A DNA stretch of 33,264 nt from Oscillibacter sp. (GCA_017937405.1 JAGBDS010000010.1:1-33264); one strand, 5' to 3'. Numbered from the stretch's first letter, positions 22,988 through 33,264 are shown. Notes: a model not told the origin generated them from the sequence alone. Translations and numbers: made by a program.

Positions 22988-24013
22988 TTATCCCAGCCGA
23001 CACGGCTGACAGGTCGAACGCTCCACCAGAGTCGGGGGGATGAGCCGCAGACACGGCTTGACAATGTCCGGAGAGGAGATGGCCTCGATCAGACACTCCA
23101 GGACGGTTTCGAGGATCTTCCGGCTGTCGGGGTCAAATGTGGTCAGGTGGACATTGGGAAGAGATGTGCAGCCGATATTGTCAAAGCCGATCAGCGAAAG
23201 CTCCTCCGGGATGGAAATGTGGAATTCCTTCGCGGCTGCCATGACACCCATGGCAATATTGTCACACGAGGCGAAGATCGCGGTCTCCTGAAAGTTTTGG
23301 AAAAAGAATTGCTTGGCAAGCCGGTGCCCGACTTCAACGGAGGAATAGAGGGCGTCGTTAAAGAGGAGCTGGACGGACATACCGAGCTGTTGGGCGGTTT
23401 TGAGGAAGCTCTTGTAACGGAGAGCGTGGGAGGCGTTCTGATCCTTCGCGCCGAGATAGGCGACTGTGCGGTGGCCGAGACGGAAAAGGTATTCGGCCGC
23501 CATTTTTCCGCCGGCTTCATTGTCGGTGCCTACTACGGGAACAGGGGGCAAAGAGTCGGAAGGCATCAGGCTCCCCTGAAGGACAATGGGAACACGGCCA
23601 ATATAACGCCGAATCAGCGCCGGCGCCTGCCGGGAGGAACTGAACAGAACGATGGCCTCTACCCGGTGACCGATCAGGTAATCAAAAAGCTGGCTGATGT
23701 GGGGATCCTCAACGCGGCCGCGGCAGAGCATGACATGGTAGTCGTGCTCTCTGGCGAGCTGCTCAATGATCAGTGTTATTTCGGCAAACAGCGAATTGTC
23801 GAGGCCGGGGAGAATGCAGCCGATGATCCCGGTGCGGTTGACGCTGAGCCCCTGCGCCAGCCTGTTTGCGCGGTACCCGTACTGACGGCACAGAGCCAGT
23901 ATGCGCTCCTGCGTTTCTTTGCCAACGCCGGGGGCGTTGTTCAGAGCGCGGGACACGGTCGCCAGGGAAACGCCTGCAAGCCTTGCGATATCTTTAATCG
24001 TCACAGTGGCCAT
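22988..24013 (-). CDS. LacI-family transcriptional regulator
   Basis: This 341-residue protein is a LacI/GalR regulator: TIKDIARLAGVSLATVSRAL (residues 5-24) is the helix-turn-helix, YRANRLAQGL the hinge, and the rest a sugar-binding-like sensor with SLIGFDNIG and LTTFDPD near the end. AGGAGGT lies 7 bases before the ATG. Its promoter carries a GNAANCGNTTNC operator at the predicted start, which is repeated in front of the divergent LacI gene at 24398. It lies upstream of hydCBA in the same direction, but a separate hyd promoter exists, so a role in hydrogenase control is not implied. Its effector is unknown. It may share targets with, or counteract, its divergent neighbour. Confidence 0.93.
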   Translation of the reverse strand: MATVTIKDIARLAGVSLATVSRALNNAPGVGKETQERILALCRQYGYRANRLAQGLSVNRTGIIGCILPGLDNSLFAEITLIIEQLAREHDYHVMLCRGRVEDPHISQLFDYLIGHRVEAIVLFSSSRQAPALIRRYIGRVPIVLQGSLMPSDSLPPVPVVGTDNEAGGKMAAEYLFRLGHRTVAYLGAKDQNASHALRYKSFLKTAQQLGMSVQLLFNDALYSSVEVGHRLAKQFFFQNFQETAIFASCDNIAMGVMAAAKEFHISIPEELSLIGFDNIGCTSLPNVHLTTFDPDSRKILETVLECLIEAISSPDIVKPCLRLIPPTLVERSTCQPCRLG

Positions 24014-24034
24014 ATAAAGACCTCCTACATCAAC

Positions 24035-24079
24035 GAAAACGGTTGCATAAATTGTACAACAATTTGAGAAAAAAGTAAA
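24035..24079 (-). promoter_or_regulatory. Promoter and LacI-type operator of the minus-strand regulator
   Basis: On the minus strand TTTACT (24074-24079), 17 bases, TACAAT (24051-24056). The operator gaaaacggttgc (24035-24046, plus-strand reading) fits GNAANCGNTTNC and covers the predicted transcription start. A binding repressor would block initiation. The surrounding acgaaaacggttgcataaattg is almost identical to the site at 24322-24342. Confidence 0.7.
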
Positions 24080-24286
24080 TGATGGATTTCAGGAGAATTT
24101 GAGAAGGAACATCATCTTTATTTGAAGCTGAAATCGGGAATAACCGGCAAAATATGCAAATAAGAGAATATATTATAGAATATATTGTATAGAGATGGGA
24201 GAGCGCGGTTTATCATTGCATCTGTCAACTTATACAAAGGCGGATGGTATATCCTTGAGCACATTATAGAAAATGTTGCTGCTTGA
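24080..24286. other. AT-rich spacer between the two divergent LacI genes
   Basis: No gene is supported. The stretch holds a short direct repeat of agaatatatt (about 24166-24186) and other AT-rich sequence of the kind found in upstream promoter regions. Confidence 0.4.
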
Positions 24287-24335
24287 TTGACACAAACAAG
24301 TGCGAATGATATGATTTTAGAACGAAAGCGGTTGC
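24287..24335 (+). promoter_or_regulatory. Strong promoter and LacI-type operator of the phosphoester operon
   Basis: A perfect TTGACA (24287-24292), exactly 17 bases, then TATGAT (24310-24315). The operator gaaagcggttgc (24324-24335) lies at the predicted start, matching GNAANCGNTTNC. This is the best promoter in the window and should be repressed by one or both LacI proteins. Confidence 0.8.
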
Positions 24336-24397
24336 ATAATTGAAAATTTCTGAAGCCGATTTGGAAAAATGCAGCCGCAATGGAAAGAGGAACTGCC

Positions 24398-25399
24398 GTG
24401 AAGCGAGTAACGATCCGGGATGTAGCCGCCCTGGCAGGTGTCAGTTCCACGACGGTCTCCCGAACGTTGAATGACAGCCCGGCGATCAGTGAAGCCACAA
24501 AAGAAAAGGTGCGAGCGGCCTGCGAGGCACTGAACTATGTGCCGGATATTGCCGCCCGCGGGCTTTCCGGCCATACCACAAATATGATCGGCGTCATTGT
24601 GCCGGACGTCTCCAATCCATACTTTTCCGCATTGTGCGCTTCCGTTGAGGAATGTGCGGCAGAGAACAGCTATCAGGTGCTGCTGACGAATACGCTCCAC
24701 GATCCGGCTCTGGAGATGGAGGCCATCGACTGGATGCTTTCCCAGCAGGTGGACGGCATGATCATCTCGGCCTATTCCCCCCAATCTCAGGAGCGGGACA
24801 CGGCCTTGCTGGGGGATCTGCCGTGTGTCTATCTTGGCAGCAACCACGGTCCGTCGTGCAGCTACGTGGAGGTCGACAATGACCTGGGCGCTTTTGAGGC
24901 GTCGCAGTATCTCTGCCGTCTGGGCCACCGGCAGATCGTGTTTCTGGGCGGCCGCACAGGCTCCCGGACATTGGAACAGCGCCTGGCAGGATACCGCCGT
25001 TCCATGCTGATGAACGGCCTGACGCCCTATGAGTTCGTTGCGCCGGAGTTCGTGCAGAAATTGCGGAGCTGGTGCTACGAGCGGGCGGAGGAACTGTTCC
25101 GGGGGGGATGCATCCCGGACGCGGTGATCGCCTATTCCGATGCCATCGCCATGCAGGTTTTGGCTGCGGCGGAGAAGCATGGCCTCCGGGCGCCGGAGGA
25201 CTTTTCCATCGTCGGCTTTGATGACATTTCCATCAGTATGCTGCCGCAGATACATCTGACATCCATTTCCCAGCAAAAATCCAGGACGGGGCGCATGGCA
25301 GTGGAGCGGCTGGTCGCTCAGATCAAGAGCGGTACCGGACAGACGGCTGACATCGTACAGCCTGAGCTGATGATCCGTTCGTCCTGCCGGAAGAAGTGA
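24398..25399 (+). CDS. LacI-family regulator of the phosphoester/ABC-transporter operon
   Basis: This 333-residue protein is a LacI/GalR regulator. It starts MKRVTIRDVAALAGVSSTTV, with the helix-turn-helix at residues 4-24, and continues through a YVPDIAARGL hinge to a periplasmic-binding-protein-like domain with FSIVGFDDIS and LTSISQ. The GTG at 24398 is chosen over an in-frame ATG at 24380 because AGAGGA lies 6-7 bases upstream and the family normally starts at this Met-Lys. It is the first gene of an operon (spacing 18 bases to the next gene) and has an operator at its transcription start. The effector is likely a component or product of the imported phosphoester, which is inference. Confidence 0.93.
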   Translation: MKRVTIRDVAALAGVSSTTVSRTLNDSPAISEATKEKVRAACEALNYVPDIAARGLSGHTTNMIGVIVPDVSNPYFSALCASVEECAAENSYQVLLTNTLHDPALEMEAIDWMLSQQVDGMIISAYSPQSQERDTALLGDLPCVYLGSNHGPSCSYVEVDNDLGAFEASQYLCRLGHRQIVFLGGRTGSRTLEQRLAGYRRSMLMNGLTPYEFVAPEFVQKLRSWCYERAEELFRGGCIPDAVIAYSDAIAMQVLAAAEKHGLRAPEDFSIVGFDDISISMLPQIHLTSISQQKSRTGRMAVERLVAQIKSGTGQTADIVQPELMIRSSCRKK

Positions 25400-25417
25400 C
25401 GAGAGGAGCGTTTTTGG

Positions 25418-26452
25418 ATGAACGGAATTCCATTAAAAGAGCGAAAGAGGCTGGGAGCGCTGCTGGATACGCAGACGCAGGAAGCTGTTATGGCGCAGAT
25501 CCCGCAATTTCATGAGGCGGAAACGGACAATTTTGTGACGCCGCCGGAGATCCTGCCGGAGCAGATCGGCGTGCTGATGTTTAATATGGAGCGGGGCGTC
25601 AACCTGAAGGAGATACAGGAATTTCTCCGGGATTGCCCGGATATCCAGCCCTTTGACATCATTCTGGCCAATGAACTGGATGACGGCTGCGCCCGGTCCG
25701 GAAACAAGAACACTGCCCGGGAACTTGCCGAGGCCTTTGGCCTGAACTACGCCTGGGGCCTGGAGTTCATTGAACTGGTGAACGACGAAAATGAAAAGGG
25801 CTTTCACGGCAACGCCGTGTTCTCACGCTGGCCCATCCGTCGGGCGGGCGTCATCCGCCTGCCGGAGGAGTATAACTGGTACTTTGACCGTCAGAAGCGT
25901 ATCGGCGGCCGTCTGGCCGTTTTCGCGGAGCTGGATGTGGGCGGAAAGCCCCTGGGCGCCGTATCCATCCATTTGGAGAACCGCACCCACGGTGAGGGCC
26001 GCCTGCACCAGATGAAAACGATACTGGAGGCCGTCCGCCGTGAACTGCCGGATATGCCGCTGATCCTGGGCGGCGACCTGAACACGAACACCTTTGATGG
26101 ACGGGATAAAGAGGACATCAACGATGTTGCCGCCAGCCCGGAGATGCGCCAGCGGTGTCTGGAGGATGTGTTCGACTTTGAGCCTTTGCTGCCTCTGACG
26201 GCGGAGGAGGGCTACCAGATCGTCCCCGGTGAGCCAAAGCTGACCCGCCGCAAGCCTATGCCGGACGGCGGCTTCCTGCCCCTGCGGCTGGACTGGATCA
26301 TGGTGAAGGGCGTTCGGGCGAAGGAGAGCCATATGGTATCCACCGCCAAAGAGGACTTTACCTACGCTGCCCCCGGTTCCGCCCTGGCGGCGTTCACGGG
26401 GAAAGAACTGTCCGACCACAATGCCATCTGGGCACTGTGCCGTCTGGAGTGA
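25418..26452 (+). CDS. Endonuclease/exonuclease/phosphatase-fold hydrolase
   Basis: This 344-residue protein has the EEP (DNase I-like) fold used by nucleases and phosphodiesterases/phosphatases. The motifs are in order: FNMERG (N56), ANELDDG (E86), FHGNAVFS (H130, N132), SIHLENR (H185), GGDLNTN (D220, N222), RLDWIM (D292) and LSDHNAI (D333, H334). These are the metal-binding and catalytic residues of the fold. There is no signal peptide, so it acts in the cytoplasm. GAGAGGAGC lies 9 bases before the ATG. Neighbouring genes for an importer and a glycerophosphodiesterase suggest a small-molecule phosphodiester or phosphomonoester substrate rather than DNA. The substrate itself cannot be read. 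Confidence 0.88.
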   Translation: MNGIPLKERKRLGALLDTQTQEAVMAQIPQFHEAETDNFVTPPEILPEQIGVLMFNMERGVNLKEIQEFLRDCPDIQPFDIILANELDDGCARSGNKNTARELAEAFGLNYAWGLEFIELVNDENEKGFHGNAVFSRWPIRRAGVIRLPEEYNWYFDRQKRIGGRLAVFAELDVGGKPLGAVSIHLENRTHGEGRLHQMKTILEAVRRELPDMPLILGGDLNTNTFDGRDKEDINDVAASPEMRQRCLEDVFDFEPLLPLTAEEGYQIVPGEPKLTRRKPMPDGGFLPLRLDWIMVKGVRAKESHMVSTAKEDFTYAAPGSALAAFTGKELSDHNAIWALCRLE

Positions 26453-26518
26453 ACCATTGTTTTCCCTCCCGCCCCGCGGGATCGAAATAAAAAATTGGCT
26501 GAAAAGGAGAAACGAATC

Positions 26519-27613
26519 ATGAAGAAGTCCACCAAGCGTCTGTTTGCCCTGCTGATGGCAGCTGTGATGCTCCTGGCTCTGACCGCCTGCGGTGGCGGCA
26601 AGAAGGAAGAGCCTGCCAAGGAGCCTCAGAAGGAGACCCAGGAACCCGCGGCCCAGCCCTCCGGTAGCAAGGAACTGACCGTTTACACCGCGTTCCCCGA
26701 GGCTGAGGTCATTTACTACTTCAACAAGTTCGAAGAAGAGACCGGCATTAAGATCAACTACATCCGTCTCTCCGCCGGTGAGATGCTGACCCGCGTGGAA
26801 GCTGAGAAGGACAATCCCCAGGCAACCCTGATGTTTGGCGGCTCCACCGATAACTACATCGCCGCCGTGGACAAGGGCCTGCTGGAGCCCTATCAGTCTC
26901 CCGAGCTGAGCAATACTCCCGACTCCTATCTGGACCCCACCGGCACCTGGAACCCCATCTATGTGGGCTGCATCGCCTTCGCCTGCAACAAGGACTGGTT
27001 TGCCGACAAGGGCCTGGATTATCCCGCCAGCTGGGAAGACCTGCTGAAGCCTGAGTTCAAGGGCGAGGTCATCATGGCCCACCCCGCGACCTCCGGTACT
27101 GCTTACACCGTTTTGTCCACTCTGGTCCAGCTGAAGGGCGATGACCAGGTCTGGGATTACCTGGGTAAGCTGAACAATAACATGTCCCAGTACACCAAGT
27201 CCGGCTCCGCCGCTCCCAACGCTGTTGCCATGGGCGAGGCTGCCATCGCGCTGACCTTCTCTCACGACGGCCTGCAGCCTACCGCTGAGGGCTATCCCAT
27301 CGCACTGAGCTTCCCCTCTGACGGTACCGGTTATGAGGTCGGCGCCACTGCCCTCATTAAGGGCGGCAAGGCTGAGGAGCAGGAGAACGCTAAGCTGTTC
27401 ATCGACTGGATCTGCTCCGAAAAGGGCCAGGGCTGCTATGCCGAGAACAACTCCTTCCGCGTGCCCACCAACACCAAGGCTCCCGTGGCCGACGGCCTGG
27501 TGACCCTGGATCAGGTGGAAGTCATTGATTATGACGCCGTCTGGGCTGCCGGTGTGAAGAAGGATTACTGCGAGCAGTTCGAGGCCAAGATCGCCAGCGC
27601 TCCCAAGGAGTAA
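26519..27613 (+). CDS. ABC transporter substrate-binding lipoprotein (Fbp/Afu-like)
   Basis: This 364-residue lipoprotein has a signal peptide with Lys-rich start and lipobox LTAC, then a Lys/Glu/Pro-rich linker to about residue 45. The mature domain starts ELTVYTAFPEAEV, typical of the FbpA/AfuA/phosphonate-binding branch, with DYPASWEDLLKPEFKGEVIMAHPATSG-like class motifs (split here: YPASWEDLLKPEFKG, then AHPATSG). The ATG at 26519 is preferred to the in-frame ATG at 26495 because AAAAGGAG lies 9 bases upstream and the signal peptide starts here. The ligand in this branch ranges from ferric iron to phosphorylated sugars and aminoethylphosphonate; the flanking phosphodiesterases favour a phosphoester. 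Confidence 0.93.
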   Translation: MKKSTKRLFALLMAAVMLLALTACGGGKKEEPAKEPQKETQEPAAQPSGSKELTVYTAFPEAEVIYYFNKFEEETGIKINYIRLSAGEMLTRVEAEKDNPQATLMFGGSTDNYIAAVDKGLLEPYQSPELSNTPDSYLDPTGTWNPIYVGCIAFACNKDWFADKGLDYPASWEDLLKPEFKGEVIMAHPATSGTAYTVLSTLVQLKGDDQVWDYLGKLNNNMSQYTKSGSAAPNAVAMGEAAIALTFSHDGLQPTAEGYPIALSFPSDGTGYEVGATALIKGGKAEEQENAKLFIDWICSEKGQGCYAENNSFRVPTNTKAPVADGLVTLDQVEVIDYDAVWAAGVKKDYCEQFEAKIASAPKE

Positions 27614-27646
27614 GCGATCCTCGAAAATAGTAGTGCACCACAACCA

Positions 27647-27679
27647 TGGGCTTCCTCCCCCTGGCGGGGAGGAAGCCCA
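27647..27679 (+). terminator. Intercistronic hairpin after the binding-protein gene
   Basis: A perfect 14-bp stem (27647-27660 with 27666-27679) with a 5-base loop, 33 bases after the stop codon, followed only by CTTTCCC. It probably protects the binding-protein message or reduces transcription into the permease gene, as with the tctC hairpin. Confidence 0.75.
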
Positions 27680-27725
27680 CTTTCCCAAACAAACCGATCC
27701 CGGAAATCACGCAGGAGGAACTGAC

Positions 27726-29461
27726 ATGGCAAAAACTGCTGCCGCGGGCGAAAAGAGTACCGCCCGTATGAAAAAGCTGAATGAGACGAAGATGATCCTG
27801 CGGCAGCCGCTGCTGCTGGTGGCGGTCATCCTCACCATTCTGCTTTTACTGCTGTTCGTGGTCTATCCGCTGCTGAAGATCCTGATCTTCAGTATGACGG
27901 ATGCGGACGGAAACTTCTCCCTGGAGAACCTGAAAACGATCCTCACCACATCCCGCTATCTGGCGGTCTTTGGCCGGACCATGCTGCTGGGCGTCATTGT
28001 GGCCGTCATCGCCACCTTTATCGGATATGTATTCGCTTATACCATCACGCGCACCAATGTCCCCTGCAAGGGATTTCTCAAGACCATCGCCACTCTGCCC
28101 ATTCTGTCCCCGCCTTTTATCCTGTCCCTGTCCATCATCTTCCTCTTCGGCAAGCAGGGCTTTATCACCAAGACGCTGTTGGGCATTACCGGCAACAATG
28201 TCTATGGCATGGGCAGCCTGGTCGTGGTGCAGGTCATGAGCTTTTTCCCCATCGCCTACCTGACCCTCTCCGGCATCCTCTCCTCCATTGACGCATCCGT
28301 GGAGGACGCCGCCTGCAACATGGGCGCCAGCCGCTGGCACACCTTCTGGACGGTGACTTTTCCACTGTCCCTGCCGGGCATCATCTCCGGCTGCCTGCTG
28401 GTGTTCATCCAGTCCCTGGAGGACTTTTCCAACCCCGCTACCATCGGCGGTGAATTTTCTACCTTGTCTATCGAGGTCTATCAGATCATCACCGGCAGCT
28501 ACGACATGCAGAAGGGCTCCGTCCTGGCGCTGCTGCTGCTTCTGCCGGCGGTGACCGCATACCTTTTCAATAAATACTGGGTCAGCAAGAAGAGCTTTGT
28601 CACCGTTACCGGCAAGCCCACTCAGGCCCGGAAGATGATCGACGAAGGCCATATCAAGTGGCCCCTGTTCGCCTTCTGCATGGTGGTGGCTGCTGTGATC
28701 CTGCTGTTCTACGGCACCGTGATCTTCGGCTCCTTTGTCCGGACCTGGGGCTACGATTACTCCCTGACCCTGGACCAGTATCGGAAGGCTCTGGCCTATG
28801 GCTGGGACAGCCTGAAGAACTCCATGATCCTGGGCCTGATCTCCGCTGTCATCGGCGGCTTGCTGGGCATGATCATCGCCTACATCACCGCCAAGCGCAA
28901 TTACTACGGCAAGCGGTTTATCGAGGTCTCCTCTGTGCTGATGTTCGCTGTTCCCGGCACCGTGCTTGGCATCAGCTACGTGCTGGCCTTCAACACCAAG
29001 CCCCTGGTCCTTACCGGCACGGCCCTGATCCTCATCATCGTCTTTACCTTCCGTAATATGCCGGTGGCCATTGAATCCGGCACCACCACGCTGCTGCAGA
29101 TCGACAATTCCATCGAGGAGGCTTCTACCATCCTGGGCGCGGATACCGGATATTCCTTCCGGCGCATCACATTGCCCATGCTGCGCAACGCCTTCTTCTC
29201 CGGCATCGTGTATTCCTTCACCAAGGCGATCACCGCCGTCAGCGCGGTCATCTTCCTGGTCTCCGCCCGGTGGAACCTGGTGACCAGCAAGATCTACTCC
29301 CTGTTTGACCAAGCCAAGTACAGTCAGGCGGCGGCCTTTGTCACCATGCTGGTCCTGATCCTGCTGGTGTTCATCGGCATTTTCAACGGCATTATCAACA
29401 TGCTGCTGGCACCCCGTTCCAAGGTGCCGCAGGCTAAGACACAGAAAACGGAGGGAACGAA

Positions 29462-29465
<4 letters not shown>
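27726..29465 (+). CDS. ABC transporter permease, fused double-domain (FbpB-type)
   Basis: This 579-residue integral membrane protein contains two BPD_transp_1 permease domains in one chain, as in FbpB/AfuB. The first begins after residue 25 with PLLLVAVILTILLLLLFVVY. Two cytoplasmic EAA loops are visible, EDAACNMGASRWHTFWTVTF and EEASTILGADTGYSFRRITL, one per half. About twelve membrane segments are expected. The ATG at 27726 has GCAGGAGGA 8 bases upstream; the open frame back to 27633 overlaps the hairpin and is not used. Its stop overlaps the ATPase start by four bases (ATGA), so the two are coupled. Confidence 0.95.
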
Positions 29466-30580
<1,115 letters not shown>

Positions 30581-30619
30581 GACCTGCCGAATCATCCCGT
30601 TTTTGCAAGGAGAGAGCGC

Positions 30620-31366
30620 ATGAAACGGCCACTTTTGTTCGCACACCGGGGTTTTTCCGGCGATTATCCGGAGAACAGTCCCCTGGCTTTCCAGATGGCG
30701 GTGGAAAAGACCGCTGCCGATGGCATTGAGAGTGACGTCCACATCACCAAGGACGGCAAGCTGGTGATCTTCCATGACGCCTCCGTGGAGCGCACCTCCA
30801 ACGGCACCGGCTTTATCAAGGACATGACCTACGATGAGCTGCTGGCGCTGGACATCGGCGCGTGGAAGTCCCCGGAGTTCGCGGGCCAGCACATCTGGAC
30901 CTTCGGAGAGCTGCTGGACTTCTGCAAGGAGACCAAGGTGCTCCTGAACATGGAACTGAAGAATTACGAGGTGTTCTACGAGGGCCTGGAGCAGCGGGTC
31001 ATCGACGAGATCTGTGCCCGTAAGATGCAGGAGCAGGTGTTCGTGTCCTCCTTCAACCACATCTCCATGCAGCAGTTCAAGGAGCTGTGCCCGGACATCG
31101 AGACGGGATTGCTGTATGACAAGCCCTATCTGGATATGGAGCACTACGTTCAGCGCTCCAATGCCGACAACATGCACCCCCGGTACATGCTCCTGCAGTA
31201 CCAACCGGAGCTGATGGAGCTGTTCCGCGGCCGGGGCATGAAGGTCAACACCTGGACGGTAAACGACGAGGATAACATGCGGGATATGATCGCCCGGGGC
31301 GTAGACTGCATCATCTCCAACTACCCCGATGTGCTGTGCCGCGTGGCGGACGAGGCCTGCGTCTGA
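30620..31366 (+). CDS. Glycerophosphodiester phosphodiesterase (GDPD family)
   Basis: This 248-residue cytoplasmic protein is a TIM-barrel glycerophosphodiester phosphodiesterase, which cleaves glycerophosphodiesters to glycerol 3-phosphate and an alcohol. The catalytic blocks are FAHRGFSGDYPENS (H9, R10), GIESDVHITKDG (E37, D39), FHDASVERT (H52, D53) and LLNMELK (Glu as a third metal ligand). Length is normal for the bacterial UgpQ/GlpQ-like cytosolic type. AAGGAGAG precedes the ATG. It is the last gene of the operon, 39 bases after the ATPase, and ends at a strong hairpin. In the E. coli ugp operon an analogous enzyme follows the transporter, which supports glycerophosphodiester uptake here. 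Confidence 0.93.
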   Translation: MKRPLLFAHRGFSGDYPENSPLAFQMAVEKTAADGIESDVHITKDGKLVIFHDASVERTSNGTGFIKDMTYDELLALDIGAWKSPEFAGQHIWTFGELLDFCKETKVLLNMELKNYEVFYEGLEQRVIDEICARKMQEQVFVSSFNHISMQQFKELCPDIETGLLYDKPYLDMEHYVQRSNADNMHPRYMLLQYQPELMELFRGRGMKVNTWTVNDEDNMRDMIARGVDCIISNYPDVLCRVADEACV

Positions 31367-31374
31367 AAACTGCA

Positions 31375-31412
31375 GAAACCCGCTCCGCGGCATCAGCCGC
31401 GGAGCGGGTTTC
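31375..31412. terminator. Bidirectional terminator between the GDPD gene and clpB
   Basis: A perfect 17-bp stem (31375-31391 with 31396-31412) with a 4-base loop, 8 bases after the phosphodiesterase stop and 22 bases after the clpB stop on the other strand. U-rich sequence flanks it on both sides (TTTCCTTTC plus; TTTCTGCAGTTTTC minus). Confidence 0.88.
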
Positions 31413-31434
31413 CTTTCGCAGGTTCAGAACGCCT

Positions 31435-33264
31435 TTATTGCTTTTTGCAGACCAATTCTCCGCTTTCTGCATCCAGCACCAGAGTGCTGCCCGCGGGCAG
31501 TTCGCCCCGCAGGATTTCTTTGGCGATGAGCGTCTCGGCGCTGCTCTGGAGATACCGCTTCAGGGGCCGGGCGCCGTACACCGGGTCGAAGCCCCGGTCG
31601 ATCAGCAGCGTCTTGGCACTGTCGGTGACCTCCAGCTTCAGCGTCTTGTCCGCCAGCCGCCGTTTCAGACCCTGCATCAGGATGTCGATGATACCCTTCA
31701 GGTTTTCCTTGGTCAGGGGCTTGAACATGATAATTTCATCCAAGCGATTCAGAAATTCCGGCCGGAAGGATGCCCGCAGCTCCGCCATGACGGTGTTCCG
31801 GGCGTCCTCGGAAATGCTGCCATCGGGCTGGATGCCGCCCAGCAGCTCCTGGGAGCCCAGGTTGGAGGTCAGGATGATGATGGTGTTCTTGAAGTCCACC
31901 GTCCGGCCCTGGGAATCGGTGATGCGGCCGTCGTCCAGAATTTGCAGCAGGATGTTGAACACATCCGGGTGGGCCTTTTCCACTTCGTCGAACAGCACTA
32001 CGCTGTACGGCTTCCGGCGGACGGCCTCTGTCAGCTGGCCGCCCTCGTCGTAGCCCACGTATCCCGGAGGCGCGCCGATGAGCCGGGACACGGAGAATTT
32101 CTCCATATATTCCGTCATGTCGATGCGCACCAGATTGTGCTCATCGTCGAACAAGCACTCCGCCAGAGATTTGGCAAGCTCCGTCTTGCCCACACCGGTG
32201 GGCCCCAGGAACAGGAAACTGCCGATGGGCCGGTTGGGGTCAGCGATGCCGGCCCGGGAGCGCTGGATGGCCTCCGTCACCAGCCGCACGGCCTCGTCCT
32301 GCCCTACCACCCGTTTGTGGATGACTTCGTCCAGATGCAGCAGCTTCTCCCGTTCGCCCTCCATCAGGCGGCTGACGGGAATGCCCGTCCACTTGGCGAC
32401 GATGTCGGCGATCTCGTTCTCCGTCACCGTGTCGTGGACCATGGTGTTGTCTCCAACGTGCTGCTCGGCAAGGGACTCGGCCTCTTTCAACTCTTTTTCC
32501 AGAGCGGGCAGGTCGGAGTATTTCAGCTTGGCGGCCTTCTCGTATTCCAGCCGGGACTGGGCCTGCTCAATTTGGCCCTGGAGCTGCTCCAGCTTGCCTT
32601 TCAGCTCCTTGACCGTGTCCACGCCGTGCTTTTCTGCCTCCCAGCGGGATTTCAGGGCGTTGAACTGTTCCTTTTCGTCGGCCAGCTCCTTTTTCAATTC
32701 CTCCAGACGGTCCCGGGACAGCTGGTCGTCCTCCTTTTTCAGGGCCATCTCCTCAATTTCCTGCTGCATGATCTTCCGGCGCAGATCATCCAGAGACGCG
32801 GGCATGGAGTCGATCTCCGTCCGGATCATGGCGCAGGCCTCGTCCACCAGGTCGATGGCCTTGTCCGGCAGGAAGCGGTCGGTGATATAGCGGTTTGATA
32901 ACGTGGCAGCAGCTACCAGGGCGTTGTCGTGGATGCGGACGCCGTGGAAAATTTCATAGCGGTCCTTCAGACCACGGAGGATGGAAATGGTGTCCTCCAC
33001 CGTGGGCTCATCCACCTGCACCGGCTGGAACCGGCGCTCCAGTGCGGCGTCCTTTTCGATATACTGGCGGTACTCGTCCAGGGTGGTAGCGCCGATGCAG
33101 TGGAGCTCGCCCCGGGCCAGCATGGGCTTCAACAGGTTTCCGGCGTCCATGCTGCCCTCAGTTTTTCCAGCGCCCACGATGGTGTGCAGCTCGTCGATGA
33201 ACAGGATGATTTTGCCCTCGGACTTGCGGACCTGCTCCAGCACCGCCTTCAGCCGCTCCTCAAA
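31435..33264 (-). CDS. clpB: ATP-dependent chaperone ClpB (N-terminus cut by window edge)
   Basis: This is a 609-residue C-terminal part of a Hsp100/ClpB disaggregase. Visible first is the Walker B of the first AAA+ ring ([14 protein letters not shown]) with its sensor region ([17 protein letters not shown]). The long coiled-coil middle domain follows (about residues 185-310). The second ring has Walker [13 protein letters not shown], Walker [14 protein letters not shown] and sensor 2 GARPLKR. The frame stays open to the last base; a GTG at 33241-33243 is only an internal codon. The N-terminal domain and first Walker A lie outside. The middle domain distinguishes ClpB from ClpA/ClpC. No LGF-type ClpP loop was seen. 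It solubilises aggregates with DnaK and is not linked to the neighbouring operon. Confidence 0.96.
   Translation of the reverse strand, partial: FEERLKAVLEQVRKSEGKIILFIDELHTIVGAGKTEGSMDAGNLLKPMLARGELHCIGATTLDEYRQYIEKDAALERRFQPVQVDEPTVEDTISILRGLKDRYEIFHGVRIHDNALVAAATLSNRYITDRFLPDKAIDLVDEACAMIRTEIDSMPASLDDLRRKIMQQEIEEMALKKEDDQLSRDRLEELKKELADEKEQFNALKSRWEAEKHGVDTVKELKGKLEQLQGQIEQAQSRLEYEKAAKLKYSDLPALEKELKEAESLAEQHVGDNTMVHDTVTENEIADIVAKWTGIPVSRLMEGEREKLLHLDEVIHKRVVGQDEAVRLVTEAIQRSRAGIADPNRPIGSFLFLGPTGVGKTELAKSLAECLFDDEHNLVRIDMTEYMEKFSVSRLIGAPPGYVGYDEGGQLTEAVRRKPYSVVLFDEVEKAHPDVFNILLQILDDGRITDSQGRTVDFKNTIIILTSNLGSQELLGGIQPDGSISEDARNTVMAELRASFRPEFLNRLDEIIMFKPLTKENLKGIIDILMQGLKRRLADKTLKLEVTDSAKTLLIDRGFDPVYGARPLKRYLQSSAETLIAKEILRGELPAGSTLVLDAESGELVCKKQ

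Overview
The window looks like a stretch of chromosome from a strictly anaerobic, GC-rich Firmicute, most likely a gut clostridium of the Oscillospiraceae type (Flavonifractor/Lawsonibacter-like). This is inferred from strong AGGAGG-type ribosome binding sites, GC-rich codon use, clostridial-style lipoprotein signal peptides, a trimeric [FeFe] hydrogenase of the electron-bifurcating kind, and a tripartite tricarboxylate transporter. No rRNA or tRNA gene is visible, so the taxon stays an inference.

Layout. (1) 1-2549: an IS21-type insertion sequence (istA/istB, minus strand), cut by the window edge, with suspicious substitutions at catalytic positions of both proteins. (2) 2641-8834: a plus-strand catabolic operon of LacI regulator, metallo-beta-lactamase-fold hydrolase, TctC-TctB-TctA transporter and PfkB-family kinase, headed by a perfect 14-bp LacI-type operator. 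It probably imports and phosphorylates a carboxylated compound. (3) 8835-14271: an accessory island. On the minus strand it has a ribbon-helix-helix protein plus a UPF0158 protein. On the plus strand, behind a repeat-rich and highly structured leader ending in an intrinsic terminator, it has an XRE regulator, a 498-residue protein joining a GHKL ATPase domain to a PD-(D/E)XK nuclease-like C-terminus, an unrecognised 176-residue protein, and a tyrosine integrase translationally coupled to it. This is the best candidate for an undescribed system (defence or mobile-element biology). (4) 14272-18701: about 700 bases without a convincing gene, then a GH13 oligo-1,6-glucosidase-like enzyme, a small membrane protein on the other strand, and an M20 peptidase. 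(5) 18749-22931: the minus-strand hydCBA operon for an NAD(H)- and ferredoxin-linked [FeFe] hydrogenase. (6) 22988-31412: two divergent LacI regulators whose promoters carry the same operator at the predicted transcription start. The plus-strand one leads an operon of an endonuclease/exonuclease/phosphatase-fold enzyme, an Fbp/Afu-like ABC importer (binding protein, fused permease, ATPase) and a glycerophosphodiester phosphodiesterase. Together these suggest uptake and cleavage of an organophosphate or phosphodiester. (7) 31435-33264: most of clpB on the minus strand, cut by the right edge.

Operons end in strong GC-rich hairpins, several of which serve convergent genes. Both substrate-binding-protein genes (4823-5851 and 26519-27613) are followed by perfect intercistronic hairpins without U-tracts, a pattern that usually lets the binding protein be made in excess over its transporter. 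All functions are read from motifs only; no database search was possible.
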